Assembly (NCBI RefSeq): GCF_000648235.2
Contig: NZ_AP017977.1
Coordinates: forward strand, 1,922,001-1,986,000
DNA length: 64,000 bases
Direction: 5' to 3'
Origin: Neochlamydia sp. S13
Lineage (GTDB): Bacteria; Chlamydiota; Chlamydiia; Chlamydiales; Parachlamydiaceae
Position numbers and translations under genes: made by a program. This document shows, piece by piece, positions 1-10,090 of the stretch. The notes beneath the pieces are model-generated. The model made no database searches, was not told the origin of the DNA, and saw only the letters and a list, made by a program, of their open reading frames with translations. Each line of letters begins with the position of its first letter. Position 1 is the stretch's first letter.

Positions 1-177
1 TCCATTTCCTACGCAGCTTAAAGGCTACAAGCCAAACACATTCTTAAGAGCAACGAACGGAAGAAATGCGAAGCCTTTATCTTTTAACCTTACAATTTTT
101 TCGAAAACTAATCCGCTAGGAGGAAAAAGCTTTCTTAAGATATAATCTTTTACTTTTTCATCCATCAGGAATTTTCA

Positions 178-2826
178 ATGCTTACTCAAGAAATTCGTCG
201 CCAATTTCTCCATTATTTTAAAAATAAGCAGCACTCTATAATTACCTCCTCCCCTGTAGTGCCTCACGATGATCCTACTCTTCTTTTTACCAATGCAGGC
301 ATGAACCAATTTAAAGACGTGTTTTTAGGCGATACTATACGAGATTATAATCGAGCGACTACAGCCCAGAAATGCATCCGGGTGGGAGGAAAACACAACG
401 ATCTTGAAAATGTGGGGCATACCGCACGGCATTTAACATTCTTTGAGATGCTCGGCAATTTTTCCTTTGGCGACTATTTTAAAGCAGAAGCTATTCAATT
501 TGCCTGGGAAGTTTCTACCCAAGTTTTTGGATTTGAAGCAGAACGTATCTGGCCTAGTGTTTTCCGAGAAGATGAGGAAGCTTTCGAGCTTTGGACCCAG
601 TATGTTCCTACCCATAAAATTACTCGTCTAGATGAAAAGGACAACTTTTGGGCGATGGGAGAGGTAGGGCCTTGTGGGCCATGTTCTGAGCTATACTATG
701 ATCGAGGACCTAAATATGGCAAAGCCTCTAAGCTTAGTGAAGATAGCGAAGGAAGTCGCTTTCTCGAATTTTGGAATTTAGTCTTTATGCAATATAATCG
801 CTCATCGCCTACGCAGCTTACTCCTCTACCTAAGCCATCGATAGACACGGGAGCAGGCTTGGAACGCGTAATTAGCCTAAAGATGGATATAGATTCTGTC
901 TTTGAAACAGATGTGTTACGTAGCTTAATCGCTCAGGTTGAGCAGGTTTCAGGCATTCCTTATGACCCTGCTAATCCTCATCTAGCCCCTGCTTTTCGTG
1001 TGATTGTCGACCATTTGCGCTGCTTAGCTTTTGCTATAGCCGATGGAGTCCAACCCAGTAATATCGACCGAGGATATGTTTTAAGGAAAGTTTTAAGACG
1101 TGCTGTACGCTATGGCCGCATGTTAGGAATAGAAGATCCTTTCCTAGCTAAAGTACTTCCTCGGTTAGTTGAAACGATGGGCAGCGACTATAAAGAATTG
1201 CAAAGAGGGCAAAGTCTTATTGCGGAAATTTTAACGATAGAAGAAGAAGCTTTTTTCCGTACTTTACGCCGAGGTGGCAATATTCTTAATCAAATCATTG
1301 ATAAGGCTCAAGCCAGCAGCAAACAAATTACAGGTGATGAAGCTTTTAAACTTAAAGATACTTATGGCCTGCCTATAGAAGAAATCCTATTGATTGCTAA
1401 AGATTCAGCTCTTACTGTTGATGTAGAACGCTATCAAATTTTAGAACAAGAGGCTAAAGAACGCTCCCGTAGCTCACAAAAAACTATCCAACAAGTAGCT
1501 TCAGAAAATCTATACGCAAGTTTTACTGAAAAGCATGGACCTACAAAATTTGTAGGCTATCAGCAGCAACAGGCAGTGAGTAAAATTCAAGGTATTCTCT
1601 ATAACGGGCAATTTGTCACCTCCTTAGAGGAAGGCCAGGAAGGCATTATTCTTCTTGACCAAACACCCTTTTACGCAGAAATGGGTGGACAAATAGGAGA
1701 TTTAGGAGTTATTAAAGGAGATCACAAGCTCTTTCAAGTGACTGATTGCAAATCCCCCTATAAAGGTATTATCGCCCACATAGGCAGAGTAGAAAAAGGT
1801 TGCTTGACCACAGCGGATACCTTGACAGCTATGATCGACTTAAGACGGCGTCAAAAGATTGCTAACAACCACACAGCTACCCATCTTCTGCATTGGGCTC
1901 TTTCCCAAGTATTAGGAGAGCACATCAAGCAGGCTGGCTCAGTAGTAGATGCTGAACGCCTCCGCTTTGACTTCAATCATCATAAAGCCTTGACCTACGA
2001 AGAAATTCTAGCTCTTGAGGATCTGATTAATACTAAAATTCGCACCAATCAAGCGGTCAAAGGGTATGAGATTCCCTATGAAGAAGCACAAAAAAGAGAA
2101 GATATTAAGCAATTTTTTGGGGAAAAATATAGTTCTCTCGTCCGAGTTGTTGATATAGACTATTCTAAAGAGTTATGTGGAGGCACGCATACTAATTTCT
2201 TAGGCACTATTGGTCATTTTCGTATCGCCAAAGAAAGCAGCATCGCTGCAGGCGTGCGACGCATTGAAGCAGTCACAGGGGCAGAAGCTGAAGCTCTCAA
2301 TCGTGAAGCAGAAAAAATCATCCTAGAAAGTGCAGCTTTACTAAAAGCATCACCTGCTAAGCTAAAAGAAAAAATAGAAAAGCTATTAGAAGAAAATAAG
2401 CAATTATCTCAGCATCTAAAAAACCTTCAAAAAACCCAGAGAGAAAATCTTGTGGATTCTCTTTTAGGAAAAGTGGAAAAGCTCCCTAAAGCTAGTCTCA
2501 TTGCATCTCAAGTCGATCTCTCCCCTGAAGAATTGCGCTTATGTGTTGAAGACATTATGGCACGCTTTAAATCAGGCGTATTAATCCTTGCAGCTTCTTA
2601 TGAAGAGCGCTGCCAATTGATCATTCGTGTAACTGAAGATTTAGTGGCCCAAGGCATTCAAGCTTCTGATATAGTCAAGAAGATTGCCCCCACTATTGAA
2701 GGTAGCGGAGGAGGTAAGCCTGGCAATGCTCAAGCAGGAGGGAAAGCTCCTCATAAGGTTGGACAGGCCTTAGCACAAGTACGTGAAATGCTTGGAGATA
2801 AACTTTCCGATAAAAAAATGGATTGA
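178..2826 (+). CDS. alaS: Alanyl-tRNA synthetase
   Basis: This enzyme charges tRNA-Ala with alanine in the cytoplasm and edits mischarged Ser and Gly. The 882 residues match the usual length of the family (about 875). The class II catalytic core lies at the N-terminus, with [14 protein letters not shown] near residue 40 and [17 protein letters not shown] near residue 165. The editing domain shows the zinc-type motif pair HTATH (H565, H569) and CGGTH (C667, H671). The C-terminal oligomerisation/C-Ala domain ends with the glycine-rich [13 protein letters not shown]. The ATG has an AGGA at 167-170, seven bases upstream. A TATAAT at 141-146 could be a -10 box but has no good -35 partner. mfd follows on the same strand after about 530 bp, the alaS-mfd neighbourhood known in chlamydiae. 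Confidence 0.98.
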   Translation: MLTQEIRRQFLHYFKNKQHSIITSSPVVPHDDPTLLFTNAGMNQFKDVFLGDTIRDYNRATTAQKCIRVGGKHNDLENVGHTARHLTFFEMLGNFSFGDYFKAEAIQFAWEVSTQVFGFEAERIWPSVFREDEEAFELWTQYVPTHKITRLDEKDNFWAMGEVGPCGPCSELYYDRGPKYGKASKLSEDSEGSRFLEFWNLVFMQYNRSSPTQLTPLPKPSIDTGAGLERVISLKMDIDSVFETDVLRSLIAQVEQVSGIPYDPANPHLAPAFRVIVDHLRCLAFAIADGVQPSNIDRGYVLRKVLRRAVRYGRMLGIEDPFLAKVLPRLVETMGSDYKELQRGQSLIAEILTIEEEAFFRTLRRGGNILNQIIDKAQASSKQITGDEAFKLKDTYGLPIEEILLIAKDSALTVDVERYQILEQEAKERSRSSQKTIQQVASENLYASFTEKHGPTKFVGYQQQQAVSKIQGILYNGQFVTSLEEGQEGIILLDQTPFYAEMGGQIGDLGVIKGDHKLFQVTDCKSPYKGIIAHIGRVEKGCLTTADTLTAMIDLRRRQKIANNHTATHLLHWALSQVLGEHIKQAGSVVDAERLRFDFNHHKALTYEEILALEDLINTKIRTNQAVKGYEIPYEEAQKREDIKQFFGEKYSSLVRVVDIDYSKELCGGTHTNFLGTIGHFRIAKESSIAAGVRRIEAVTGAEAEALNREAEKIILESAALLKASPAKLKEKIEKLLEENKQLSQHLKNLQKTQRENLVDSLLGKVEKLPKASLIASQVDLSPEELRLCVEDIMARFKSGVLILAASYEERCQLIIRVTEDLVAQGIQASDIVKKIAPTIEGSGGGKPGNAQAGGKAPHKVGQALAQVREMLGDKLSDKKMD

Positions 2827-2845
2827 GAGGAAAATATTTTCTCTC
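2825..2845 (+). terminator. Possible hairpin at alaS stop
   Basis: GAGAG and CTCTC arms enclose an A/T-rich inner arm, with one bulged G. The hairpin starts just after the alaS stop codon, and the sequence after it is T-rich but not a clean U-tract. Weak support. Confidence 0.3.
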
Positions 2846-3360
2846 ACTCCTTTTACTTTCCGCAAGCTGCTCATAGGTTTAGCTTCGAAGGTCATCCCCT
2901 TTTTTTTCTCTTCGCTGTCCTTTTTGTGTAGATGCCTTACGCACACTCTTTGATTACCTTTGTAGTTTTTTTAGCCCCTTTACTTCATCCTGCCCTATTT
3001 AACTTGTGTTTAGTTACCCCTTACCTGCTCCCATCTATTTTCAATAGACTCCCTCTCAAAAATATATTTTCGGCATTCAATTAAGAATTAACTTTTTAAT
3101 AATCAGTTGATTATAATAATTTCTTCTTAACAAGGACTTTAAGGTTTTAAATTTATGGCCTTTATCATCGAGATGTTTCTTTTCTACCCTGCGGCTTTTT
3201 ATTTCTTGAAAACTCTTCTTTTACAAAATTTTCCCAGCCAGTTTGAGTGCTTTCGGCTATTCATTAAACTTAAGGCTAATGAGGAATTAATAGTGGTGCA
3301 AAAAAGCCTATTTAAAGTGTATCTTATTTACTTTCTTTACCTTCTTCTTGAGGCAAAACA
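2846..3360. other. Intergenic region alaS-mfd, no gene seen
   Basis: About 515 bp of A+T-rich sequence. One short hydrophobic reading frame (3155-3376) overlaps the mfd start and has no recognisable family, so I do not call it a gene. The only regulatory signal I see is the possible promoter at 3088-3117. Confidence 0.5.
3088..3117 (+). promoter_or_regulatory. Possible sigma-70 type promoter upstream of mfd
   Basis: TTAACT (3088-3093) and TATAAT (3112-3117) are separated by 18 bases. The -10 is perfect and the -35 is weak. If used, mfd would have a leader of roughly 240 nt. Confidence 0.35.
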
Positions 3361-6300
3361 GTGTTTAAAGAAATAATCAAAAGTGAAAAAATTCAAAAGC
3401 TTGAAGAAGCTTTAAAAAATCATGATTCCATTCTTATTGAAGAAACATGGAATGCAGCCAAAGCTTTTATAACTTCTTTAGCCAAGCAAGCCACTGGCAA
3501 AAACATTCTTATTTTAACAGGGGCTAGCTTAGAAGAGACCCGCTTATTTCACGATTTTCCATTTTTTGCTGGGCAATCCGCTATTGAATTTCCCGCTTGG
3601 GAGACGTTGCCCTCTGAAAACATTGCACCTAGTCCTGATGTAGTGGGCGAGCGGTATAAAGTTTTAGAACAGCTAGTGCAACAAGAAGGCCCTCACATTA
3701 TTCTTTCTGGCCTGCAAGCTTGCCTGCAACGTCTGATCCCTCCTCAGAAATTCAAACAGCTCTACATGCACCTGACCCCTCAAACATCCATTCCTTTTGG
3801 AATTTTTACAGAGCGCCTTGTGAGCATGGGATATCAAAGAAGAGCTGTGGCTGCCGATAAAGGAGAATTTGCGATTCGCGGCGGAATCATTGATATTTTT
3901 CCTGTTTCTTCTCCTGATCCTTTCCGGCTTGACTTTTGGGGAGATGAAATTGAATCCATCCGCATCTATGATCCTATTGGGCAAAAGTCTATCCGAAGTG
4001 TAGAAAAAGTAGAGATTCCGCCTGCTAAAGAGCTGGAATTATTAAAACCTGAGCCTCATCTATGCACACTATTGGATTATTTAGGTCCTGAGACGATCGT
4101 GGTTTTTGATGACATACTCGCTTTAGAAGACCGTTATGCTTCCCTTGTCAATATTTGTGGTAGCTCAACGCCTACATTTTGCAGCATCGGACAGTTCATG
4201 GAAGCTATGGCCCCCCTACAGAAAATCTTTCTTAGTCAGAATCCTATAGAAGAATTGAGCGAAGTTCGCATCCTTGATAAAACTTCAACAAATTATTATT
4301 CTAAACAAGCTCCCCTCTACAAGCTCTCTTTCTCTCTATTCGCAAGCGAATTTCATGCTCGACGTTGGTCTCATCCTTTCATTCCTCTCAGTCATTTCCT
4401 GTTGCCTGAACAGGCAGAGAACGCAGAAATTAACGGCCAAGAAATTCTCTTATCCCTCTCTAAGCTGGGACAATCAGATCATCATCTTCACTTTCTTTGC
4501 GACACGCCCTTAGAAGAGAGTAATCTAAAAAAACGCCTTCAAGAGGCTCATATTACCCTGCCGGAAAATACTTTTTTCCACCTGCACTATTTATCCAGCG
4601 GTTTTGTCTTAGAAGATCAAAAGCTGATCATCTTACCTGCCACTGAGATTACGCATCGATATAAAATCCGCCGACAGAAGCAGCGTAGCACTTATCATAC
4701 CACCCCGCTAGAAAGCTATGATTTATCTGCGGGAGAGCTTGTAGTGCACCTTAATAATGGTATCGGTAAATTTATTGGATTAGAAAAACGCCCTAATCTT
4801 CAAGGGAGCCTTAGTGAATTTTTTGCCATTGAATATGCCGACAACGCTAAATTATTTGTCCCTCTTAATCAAGCCTATTTAATTAGCAAATATGTAGGAG
4901 CTAATGAAGAAATTCCTAAACTGCATCATCTAGGCAGCAGCCGCTGGAAGAAGACTAAAGAAAATACTGAGCGGGCTATTATGAGCTATGCGGCCGACCT
5001 TTTAGAGTTATACGCTAAGCGCTCCGTGAAAGAAGGCTATGCCTATTCGGAAGACAGCTCAGATATGCAAGCTTTTGAAGAAGACTTTCCTTTTGTGGAA
5101 ACTGAAGATCAACTAGCTGCTATCGCTGCCATTAAAGCTGACATGCAGGAAAAAAAATGCATGGATCGCCTAATTTGTGGCGATGTGGGGTATGGGAAAA
5201 CGGAAGTCGCTATGCGGGCTGCTTTTAAAGCAGTGGTTGACGGTAGGAAACAGGTTGCAGTCTTAGTTCCCACCACCGTGCTAGCCATGCAGCATTATGA
5301 AAATTTTGTTGAAAGAATGAGCAACTTTCCTATCAATATCGCCGTCATGTCTCGCTTTCGTTCGGCCAAGCAAATGAAAGAGACCTTGGAGGGCATTGCT
5401 AAGGGCTCTGTCGATATTATTATTGGTACCCATCGTTTGATAGGCAAAGATGTAATTTTTAAAGATTTGGGGCTGGTTATCATTGACGAAGAGCAACGTT
5501 TTGGCGTTAAAGCTAAAGAACAGCTGAAAAAGATTAAAAATTCTATTGAATGTTTAACGCTTTCTGCTACGCCAATCCCGCGTACCCTCTACATGTCACT
5601 CATCGGAGCACGCGACATGTCTGTCATTAATACTCCCCCTCAAGATCGCCTGCCCATTACCACTCTCATCACGGAATCTAATGACGAAACACTTAAGAAT
5701 GCTTTACTACGTGAACTATCTCGTAATGGTCAAGCCTATCTCATCCATAATCGCGTAGAATCCATCTATGATTATGCCGCCCGCCTCAAAAAACTTTTAC
5801 CCCAAGCTCGCATTGTCGTAGGACATGGACAAATGAGCAGCCAAGAAATAGATACTGTTTTCCATGCTTTTAAAAGCGGCCAAGCAGATATCTTGGTAGC
5901 TACGACAATTGTAGAAAACGGCATTGATATTCCTAATGCCAACACCATTTTAATCGATCGTGCCGATACTTTTGGACTCGCGGATCTATACCAATTGCGT
6001 GGCCGAGTAGGCCGATGGAATAGAAAAGCTTATGCCTATTTTATGGTTCCCCGTCTACGTTCGTTACCAGAACTTTCGCGCAAAAGGCTGAATGCTTTAA
6101 TGGAAGCGCAAGGATATGGTGGCGGTATGAAAATTGCTATGCGCGATCTCGAAATCCGAGGAGCAGGAAATATTTTGGGCCATGAACAATCCGGGCAAGT
6201 AGCTGCTATTGGCTTTCATTTATATTGCAAGCTACTAAAAAGAACTATACAGACTTTGCAAGGTAAAATATCCAGTTTACTTGTGGATACTAAAATGGAT

Positions 6301-6657
6301 TTTCCCCTGCTGGACGCACGATTGCCAGAAGAATTTATTAATGAAGTTAGCTTACGCATGGAAATTTATCAAAGATTAGGAGAAGCCATCACCCATGAAG
6401 AGGTAGAGGCTATCTGGGAAGAAATTAAAGACCGTTTCGGAACACCTCCTGAAGCTGCTAGTTGGCTATATCATCTTACAAAAATACGTGTATATGCTTC
6501 TACGAATGGCTTTACCCTTTTAAAGCTAGATAAGTTTTGTTTAAGCTTAGAGCAGCAAAAAGGTAAGCAAACAAAAAATAAGCGAACGCTAATAGGTTCC
6601 TTTAAAAATGGTAAGCAGCTGGAGAGCAAGGTTATTCAAGCTATGCAAGAGATGTAG
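3361..6657 (+). CDS. mfd: Transcription-repair coupling factor
   Basis: Mfd displaces RNA polymerase stalled at DNA lesions and recruits UvrA. The 1098 residues are close to the usual length. An N-terminal UvrB-like region comes first (for example GIIDIFPVSSPDPFRLDFWG near residue 178). A CarD-like RNAP-interaction domain follows (LSAGELVVHLNNGIGKFIGL, near 457). The superfamily 2 helicase has Walker A CGDVGYGKTE (G607, K613, T614), DEEQ from D709 and motif VI QLRGRVGRW. A C-terminal TRCF domain ends the protein. The start is GTG, with GAGG at 3350-3353 seven bases upstream. It is convergent with ruvA. Confidence 0.97.
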   Translation: MFKEIIKSEKIQKLEEALKNHDSILIEETWNAAKAFITSLAKQATGKNILILTGASLEETRLFHDFPFFAGQSAIEFPAWETLPSENIAPSPDVVGERYKVLEQLVQQEGPHIILSGLQACLQRLIPPQKFKQLYMHLTPQTSIPFGIFTERLVSMGYQRRAVAADKGEFAIRGGIIDIFPVSSPDPFRLDFWGDEIESIRIYDPIGQKSIRSVEKVEIPPAKELELLKPEPHLCTLLDYLGPETIVVFDDILALEDRYASLVNICGSSTPTFCSIGQFMEAMAPLQKIFLSQNPIEELSEVRILDKTSTNYYSKQAPLYKLSFSLFASEFHARRWSHPFIPLSHFLLPEQAENAEINGQEILLSLSKLGQSDHHLHFLCDTPLEESNLKKRLQEAHITLPENTFFHLHYLSSGFVLEDQKLIILPATEITHRYKIRRQKQRSTYHTTPLESYDLSAGELVVHLNNGIGKFIGLEKRPNLQGSLSEFFAIEYADNAKLFVPLNQAYLISKYVGANEEIPKLHHLGSSRWKKTKENTERAIMSYAADLLELYAKRSVKEGYAYSEDSSDMQAFEEDFPFVETEDQLAAIAAIKADMQEKKCMDRLICGDVGYGKTEVAMRAAFKAVVDGRKQVAVLVPTTVLAMQHYENFVERMSNFPINIAVMSRFRSAKQMKETLEGIAKGSVDIIIGTHRLIGKDVIFKDLGLVIIDEEQRFGVKAKEQLKKIKNSIECLTLSATPIPRTLYMSLIGARDMSVINTPPQDRLPITTLITESNDETLKNALLRELSRNGQAYLIHNRVESIYDYAARLKKLLPQARIVVGHGQMSSQEIDTVFHAFKSGQADILVATTIVENGIDIPNANTILIDRADTFGLADLYQLRGRVGRWNRKAYAYFMVPRLRSLPELSRKRLNALMEAQGYGGGMKIAMRDLEIRGAGNILGHEQSGQVAAIGFHLYCKLLKRTIQTLQGKISSLLVDTKMDFPLLDARLPEEFINEVSLRMEIYQRLGEAITHEEVEAIWEEIKDRFGTPPEAASWLYHLTKIRVYASTNGFTLLKLDKFCLSLEQQKGKQTKNKRTLIGSFKNGKQLESKVIQAMQEM

Positions 6658-6694
6658 AAAACAATCTAAAGAAATCCATTAAAAGCTGGATCTT

Positions 6695-6727
6695 AATAAG
6701 GGACCTTATTCTCCTACTTTTTTATAA
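6695..6727 (+). terminator. Probable terminator downstream of mfd
   Basis: The arms AATAAG and CTTATT (6695-6710) enclose a four-base loop. A C-rich spacer and a run of six T follow. It lies 40-70 bases past the mfd stop and could also serve convergent ruvA transcripts. Confidence 0.4.
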
Positions 6728-6786
6728 GCTCTGCCCACTTACGAACATTAAGGGTGAAGAAATTATGAGCTTAAAAGGCTGTTTTC

Positions 6787-7392
6787 TTATATGTTTTTAA
6801 GGGCAGCAGTAATCAATTCACTCAGCTCAATAGTTTCAGGAAATTCTTTCAAGCATTTTTTAATGGCTTGTTGAGCAATCATTTGATTATAGCCTAGATT
6901 GATCAAAGCGCTCATCGCATCTTTAATTTTCTGAGCATGTGGGTCAGTAGAGGGGTAGACAGCATGTTCTTCAGGATCAAGAAGCAGTATAGCTGGAATT
7001 TTATCGCGCATTTCTATCATCAAACGTTCTGCAGTTTTCTTGCCAATGCCTGGAACCTTGCTGATGGTAGCTATCTCATGATTATGAATAGCCCGCTGCA
7101 GCTCACGCCCTGATAGATGGCCTATAATGCTTAGAGCCATCTTTGGCCCTACGCCTGTTACATTCATTAGAGCTTCAAAAAGCTCGCGGTCCTCGCTATT
7201 CAAAAATCCATATAACGTTTGGGAATTTTCTCTAATGACAAAAGCTGTATAGAGCAAAACCTCTTCCTGTAGGGAGGGGAGTTTTGCAAAAAGATTTGCA
7301 GGAATTAAGATTTTGTAGCCTATACCCCCACTTTCAATTACAGCAAATAAGGAGGTCAATTGCGTTAAAGCTCCTTTTATGTAAGCTATCAC
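6787..7392 (-). CDS. ruvA: Holliday junction helicase subunit RuvA
   Basis: RuvA binds Holliday junctions as a tetramer and loads the RuvB branch-migration motor. The 201 residues match the family (about 200). An N-terminal OB-fold is followed by two helix-hairpin-helix motifs, VTGVGPKMAL and VPGIGKKTAERLM, and a C-terminal UBA-like RuvB-binding domain. The start is GTG (7392), with AGGTGA a few bases upstream on the minus strand. ruvC ends 20 bases before it, so the two are almost certainly co-transcribed. ruvB is not in this window. Confidence 0.96.
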   Translation of the reverse strand: MIAYIKGALTQLTSLFAVIESGGIGYKILIPANLFAKLPSLQEEVLLYTAFVIRENSQTLYGFLNSEDRELFEALMNVTGVGPKMALSIIGHLSGRELQRAIHNHEIATISKVPGIGKKTAERLMIEMRDKIPAILLLDPEEHAVYPSTDPHAQKIKDAMSALINLGYNQMIAQQAIKKCLKEFPETIELSELITAALKNI

Positions 7393-7412
7393 TTCTCACC
7401 TGTTATTTAATA

Positions 7413-7910
7413 TTAAATTTCCGCTTCATAGAAACTCTTACATTGGGCTGCATGAGCATGGCAGATCGCCAACGCTAAAGCATCAGCAGCATCCTCCGGC
7501 TTAGGAGGCTGGGCGAGCTTTAAAAGAAGTTGCACCATCTTTTGCACTTGTCCTTTGCTAGCGCTTCCGTTGCCTACCACAGCTAGCTTAGCTTTAGAAG
7601 GTGAATATTCAAAAATAGCAATCCCCTTTTTCTTGGCTGCTAAAATTGCAATTCCTCGTGCCATTCCAAGCTTGATCGCACTTTGCACATTTTTACTGAC
7701 ATACTGCGTTTCCACGGCAAGGGCCTCAGGGGAATATTGATGAATAAGAGCCTCTAGTGCATTAAAAATAACCAGATAGCGTTCCGTTAATTTGTAATTA
7801 GCGGGCGGGCGTATGCAACCATAATCTAGAACTTGATAAACATTTCCTACAACTCTAATAATTCCATATCCTGTAATGCGCGTGCCAGGATCAATTCCAA
7901 TAATTATCAC
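7413..7910 (-). CDS. ruvC: Crossover junction endodeoxyribonuclease RuvC
   Basis: RuvC resolves Holliday junctions by symmetric nicking. The 165 residues have the RNase H-like fold signature: GIDPG at the N-terminus (first catalytic Asp at residue 7), AVETQYV with the catalytic Glu, and the C-terminal DAADALALAICHAH carrying the last acidic residues. The start is GTG, with AAGGA upstream on the minus strand. It begins 9 bases after the stop of the coiled-coil gene and is followed by ruvA, which indicates a three-gene operon. Confidence 0.96.
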   Translation of the reverse strand: MIIIGIDPGTRITGYGIIRVVGNVYQVLDYGCIRPPANYKLTERYLVIFNALEALIHQYSPEALAVETQYVSKNVQSAIKLGMARGIAILAAKKKGIAIFEYSPSKAKLAVVGNGSASKGQVQKMVQLLLKLAQPPKPEDAADALALAICHAHAAQCKSFYEAEI

Positions 7911-7919
7911 ACATATCCT

Positions 7920-9971
7920 TTAATCAAATAAATTCTGGCGTAAGGGAGAAGAGGCAGGCCTTGCATCAAACAAAGAAGGTTGCCCCTGTGGCTCATCGGG
8001 AAGAGAAGAAAGCTCATTATCTAAAGAAACCTGTGCAGGCATCTCTTCCCATTCAGGAGGTTTTTTGGGCGTAACAACCTCAGCAGACATTGGAACCTCA
8101 CCTTGCGATGTAATATCCTGGGCCCCTATCACATGACTTAAGCTAGCCAATAAGCTATGCATCTGCTGCTGCTTTTCTTCTAAAGTTTTAAGGTTTTCCT
8201 CCGCCTGTTGATATTTGGCTTCCCAATGGGCTACCTGGCTCTCTGTCAAACGAATAGTCTCCTGCAACAGCTGTTGAGTTTTACTTTCTTGCATTAACTG
8301 CTGTTCAAAAGAGTTTTGCCTTTCATTCATTTTAATTTTAAGCTGATTTAAATTTTCCTCCAGATCAGCAATCAGGGATTTTTGCTCTTCAATTTTTTCA
8401 TTAAGAAGGGCAACCTCTTTAACTTTTTTACCCAAATGTTGTTGCGCTACTTTAATGCGCGCATCTTGCTCCTCTTGATAACGAGTCATTATAGATAAAG
8501 TGTCTTCAAGTCTAAATTTTTCTTGAGAAAGATAGGTAATTTCCTTTTGATCGGCTTCTACTTGCTGTTCTTTCAGCTTAAATAAATCTTGCTGCTGCTG
8601 TAAACTGCTTTCAAGCTCTTGAGAATGCTTTTGTTTTTGCTCCACTGCCTCCAACTGCTGCTCATGCAACAAATTCTCTAATCGTAACAGCTGCTCTTTG
8701 AGATCGTTTTCTTTTTTTGAGATTTGCTCAAGTGTGCATTGAAGGGCTTTATTCTCATTTTGCTGGGATACAATGGTCTCTTCACACTGCAACACTTTAT
8801 TATAAAGAGCTATTTTTTCACTTACGGAATTCATGTAGCAGCTTTCGATTTCTTTAGCTTCACGCATCCCTTTAGATAAATCTTCCTTAATTATAGTGAT
8901 CTCTTTTTCTAACTGATTAAAGAACTGGTCTTTCTCAGTCATAGAGGTTTCTAACTGTATTTTCTCCTCTTTGATTTTATTAAAAGCTTCTTTTTCTTCA
9001 GCTAATTTTGCTTTAAGAGAGCTAAATTGTATTTGCAAGGCATGAATTTCTTCCATTAATTCCTGTTTCTCAGCCTTTTCAGTGTTTAAAGCCTCTATCT
9101 GCTGATGGATGCGCTTCTGTGCTACCTCCAATTGTCCAGTAAGGTTGAAAACAGCTTCTTCGGAACGTTGAAAATCTTCTCTTAGCTGATTGAGCTCTAA
9201 ATAGGCTTCTTTGGATCTCTCGTGCAGATGTTTAAGCACGCGCTCGAGTTGAGTGGAATGCTTTTGGATCTCAGCAAGCTTTTTAGCTAAAACATGATTT
9301 TCCATCTTTAAAGCATGGATATTTTTTGGCTCTTGCTCTAGCTTTGCTTCCGTGCCTGGTAGATGTTCTTGCCCTCTATCTTGAGTATGTTCTTCATGAA
9401 TTAGCTCATAAATCTTTTTTTCTTGTTCTTGTACCACTAATGTCAATCTTTCTAGCTGTTCTTTCTGCTGTTGATTTTGCAATAAGGCTTCTTGATAGGA
9501 GTCTGCTAGCTCAGAAGATCTATGCAAAACAGCTTGATCATTCTCCCCTTTATGCTGAGCTTCTTTTAAATCGTCTGCCAATTGATCATAAAGAGCTTTA
9601 AGGCTTTTTTGTTGCTCTAGAAGAGTTATGTTTTCTTGGGTAAGCTTTTTATTATGTAAATGTAATTGATAAGCTGAGCTATTTTCCTGCTTATTTTTCT
9701 GATGAGCGCTTTCGTCTACAACTGAGCTGCTTAACACATTTTTCTTTTTGTACCTAGCTAACATATTCTTCAAATTTTCCATGCTTTCCTTTCTTTTATA
9801 GGAAGGATTACGCGAAGACTTGATGGGATCATTTGTTGATAAAAGCATAGCTTGTTCTAACTTCACGTTTTGAAGCTCCTTTTCCAGTTCATTACCTTTA
9901 TCCTTTTCAAAAGCAAGATTTTGAAAGAGCCGCTGGGGCTCTTCATCTGAGTAAATGTGACGGTTGCTCAA
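7920..9971 (-). CDS. Large coiled-coil protein, function unknown
   Basis: The protein has 683 residues, very rich in Glu, Gln, Lys and Leu. Heptad-like coiled coil runs from about residue 15 to 610, then a Pro-rich tail ends in SSPLRQNLFD. I see no signal peptide, membrane segment or enzyme motif. The start is TTG at 9971, preceded by AGGTAA; no better in-frame ATG is nearby at the N-terminus. It is the first gene of the operon with ruvC (9-bp gap) and ruvA. Chlamydiae are known to carry a hypothetical gene beside ruvC, but I cannot prove orthology by eye. It could be a structural or scaffold protein; no function is assigned. Confidence 0.8.
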   Translation of the reverse strand: MSNRHIYSDEEPQRLFQNLAFEKDKGNELEKELQNVKLEQAMLLSTNDPIKSSRNPSYKRKESMENLKNMLARYKKKNVLSSSVVDESAHQKNKQENSSAYQLHLHNKKLTQENITLLEQQKSLKALYDQLADDLKEAQHKGENDQAVLHRSSELADSYQEALLQNQQQKEQLERLTLVVQEQEKKIYELIHEEHTQDRGQEHLPGTEAKLEQEPKNIHALKMENHVLAKKLAEIQKHSTQLERVLKHLHERSKEAYLELNQLREDFQRSEEAVFNLTGQLEVAQKRIHQQIEALNTEKAEKQELMEEIHALQIQFSSLKAKLAEEKEAFNKIKEEKIQLETSMTEKDQFFNQLEKEITIIKEDLSKGMREAKEIESCYMNSVSEKIALYNKVLQCEETIVSQQNENKALQCTLEQISKKENDLKEQLLRLENLLHEQQLEAVEQKQKHSQELESSLQQQQDLFKLKEQQVEADQKEITYLSQEKFRLEDTLSIMTRYQEEQDARIKVAQQHLGKKVKEVALLNEKIEEQKSLIADLEENLNQLKIKMNERQNSFEQQLMQESKTQQLLQETIRLTESQVAHWEAKYQQAEENLKTLEEKQQQMHSLLASLSHVIGAQDITSQGEVPMSAEVVTPKKPPEWEEMPAQVSLDNELSSLPDEPQGQPSLFDARPASSPLRQNLFD

Positions 9972-10090
9972 AACTTACCTATTAAGAAATATTTGGACAG
10001 ACACCTATTTTTGCTCTATAGTATATTCCTTTTATACTTAAGTTTCGCTTTATAACTCAAGAGATGCCTAACCAACTAAGGTTAAAAAGC

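Noticed and set aside
3155-3376. 73-codon hydrophobic frame upstream of mfd
   Set aside because: It overlaps the mfd start, has no ribosome binding site of note and resembles no family; A+T-rich DNA gives such hydrophobic frames by chance.
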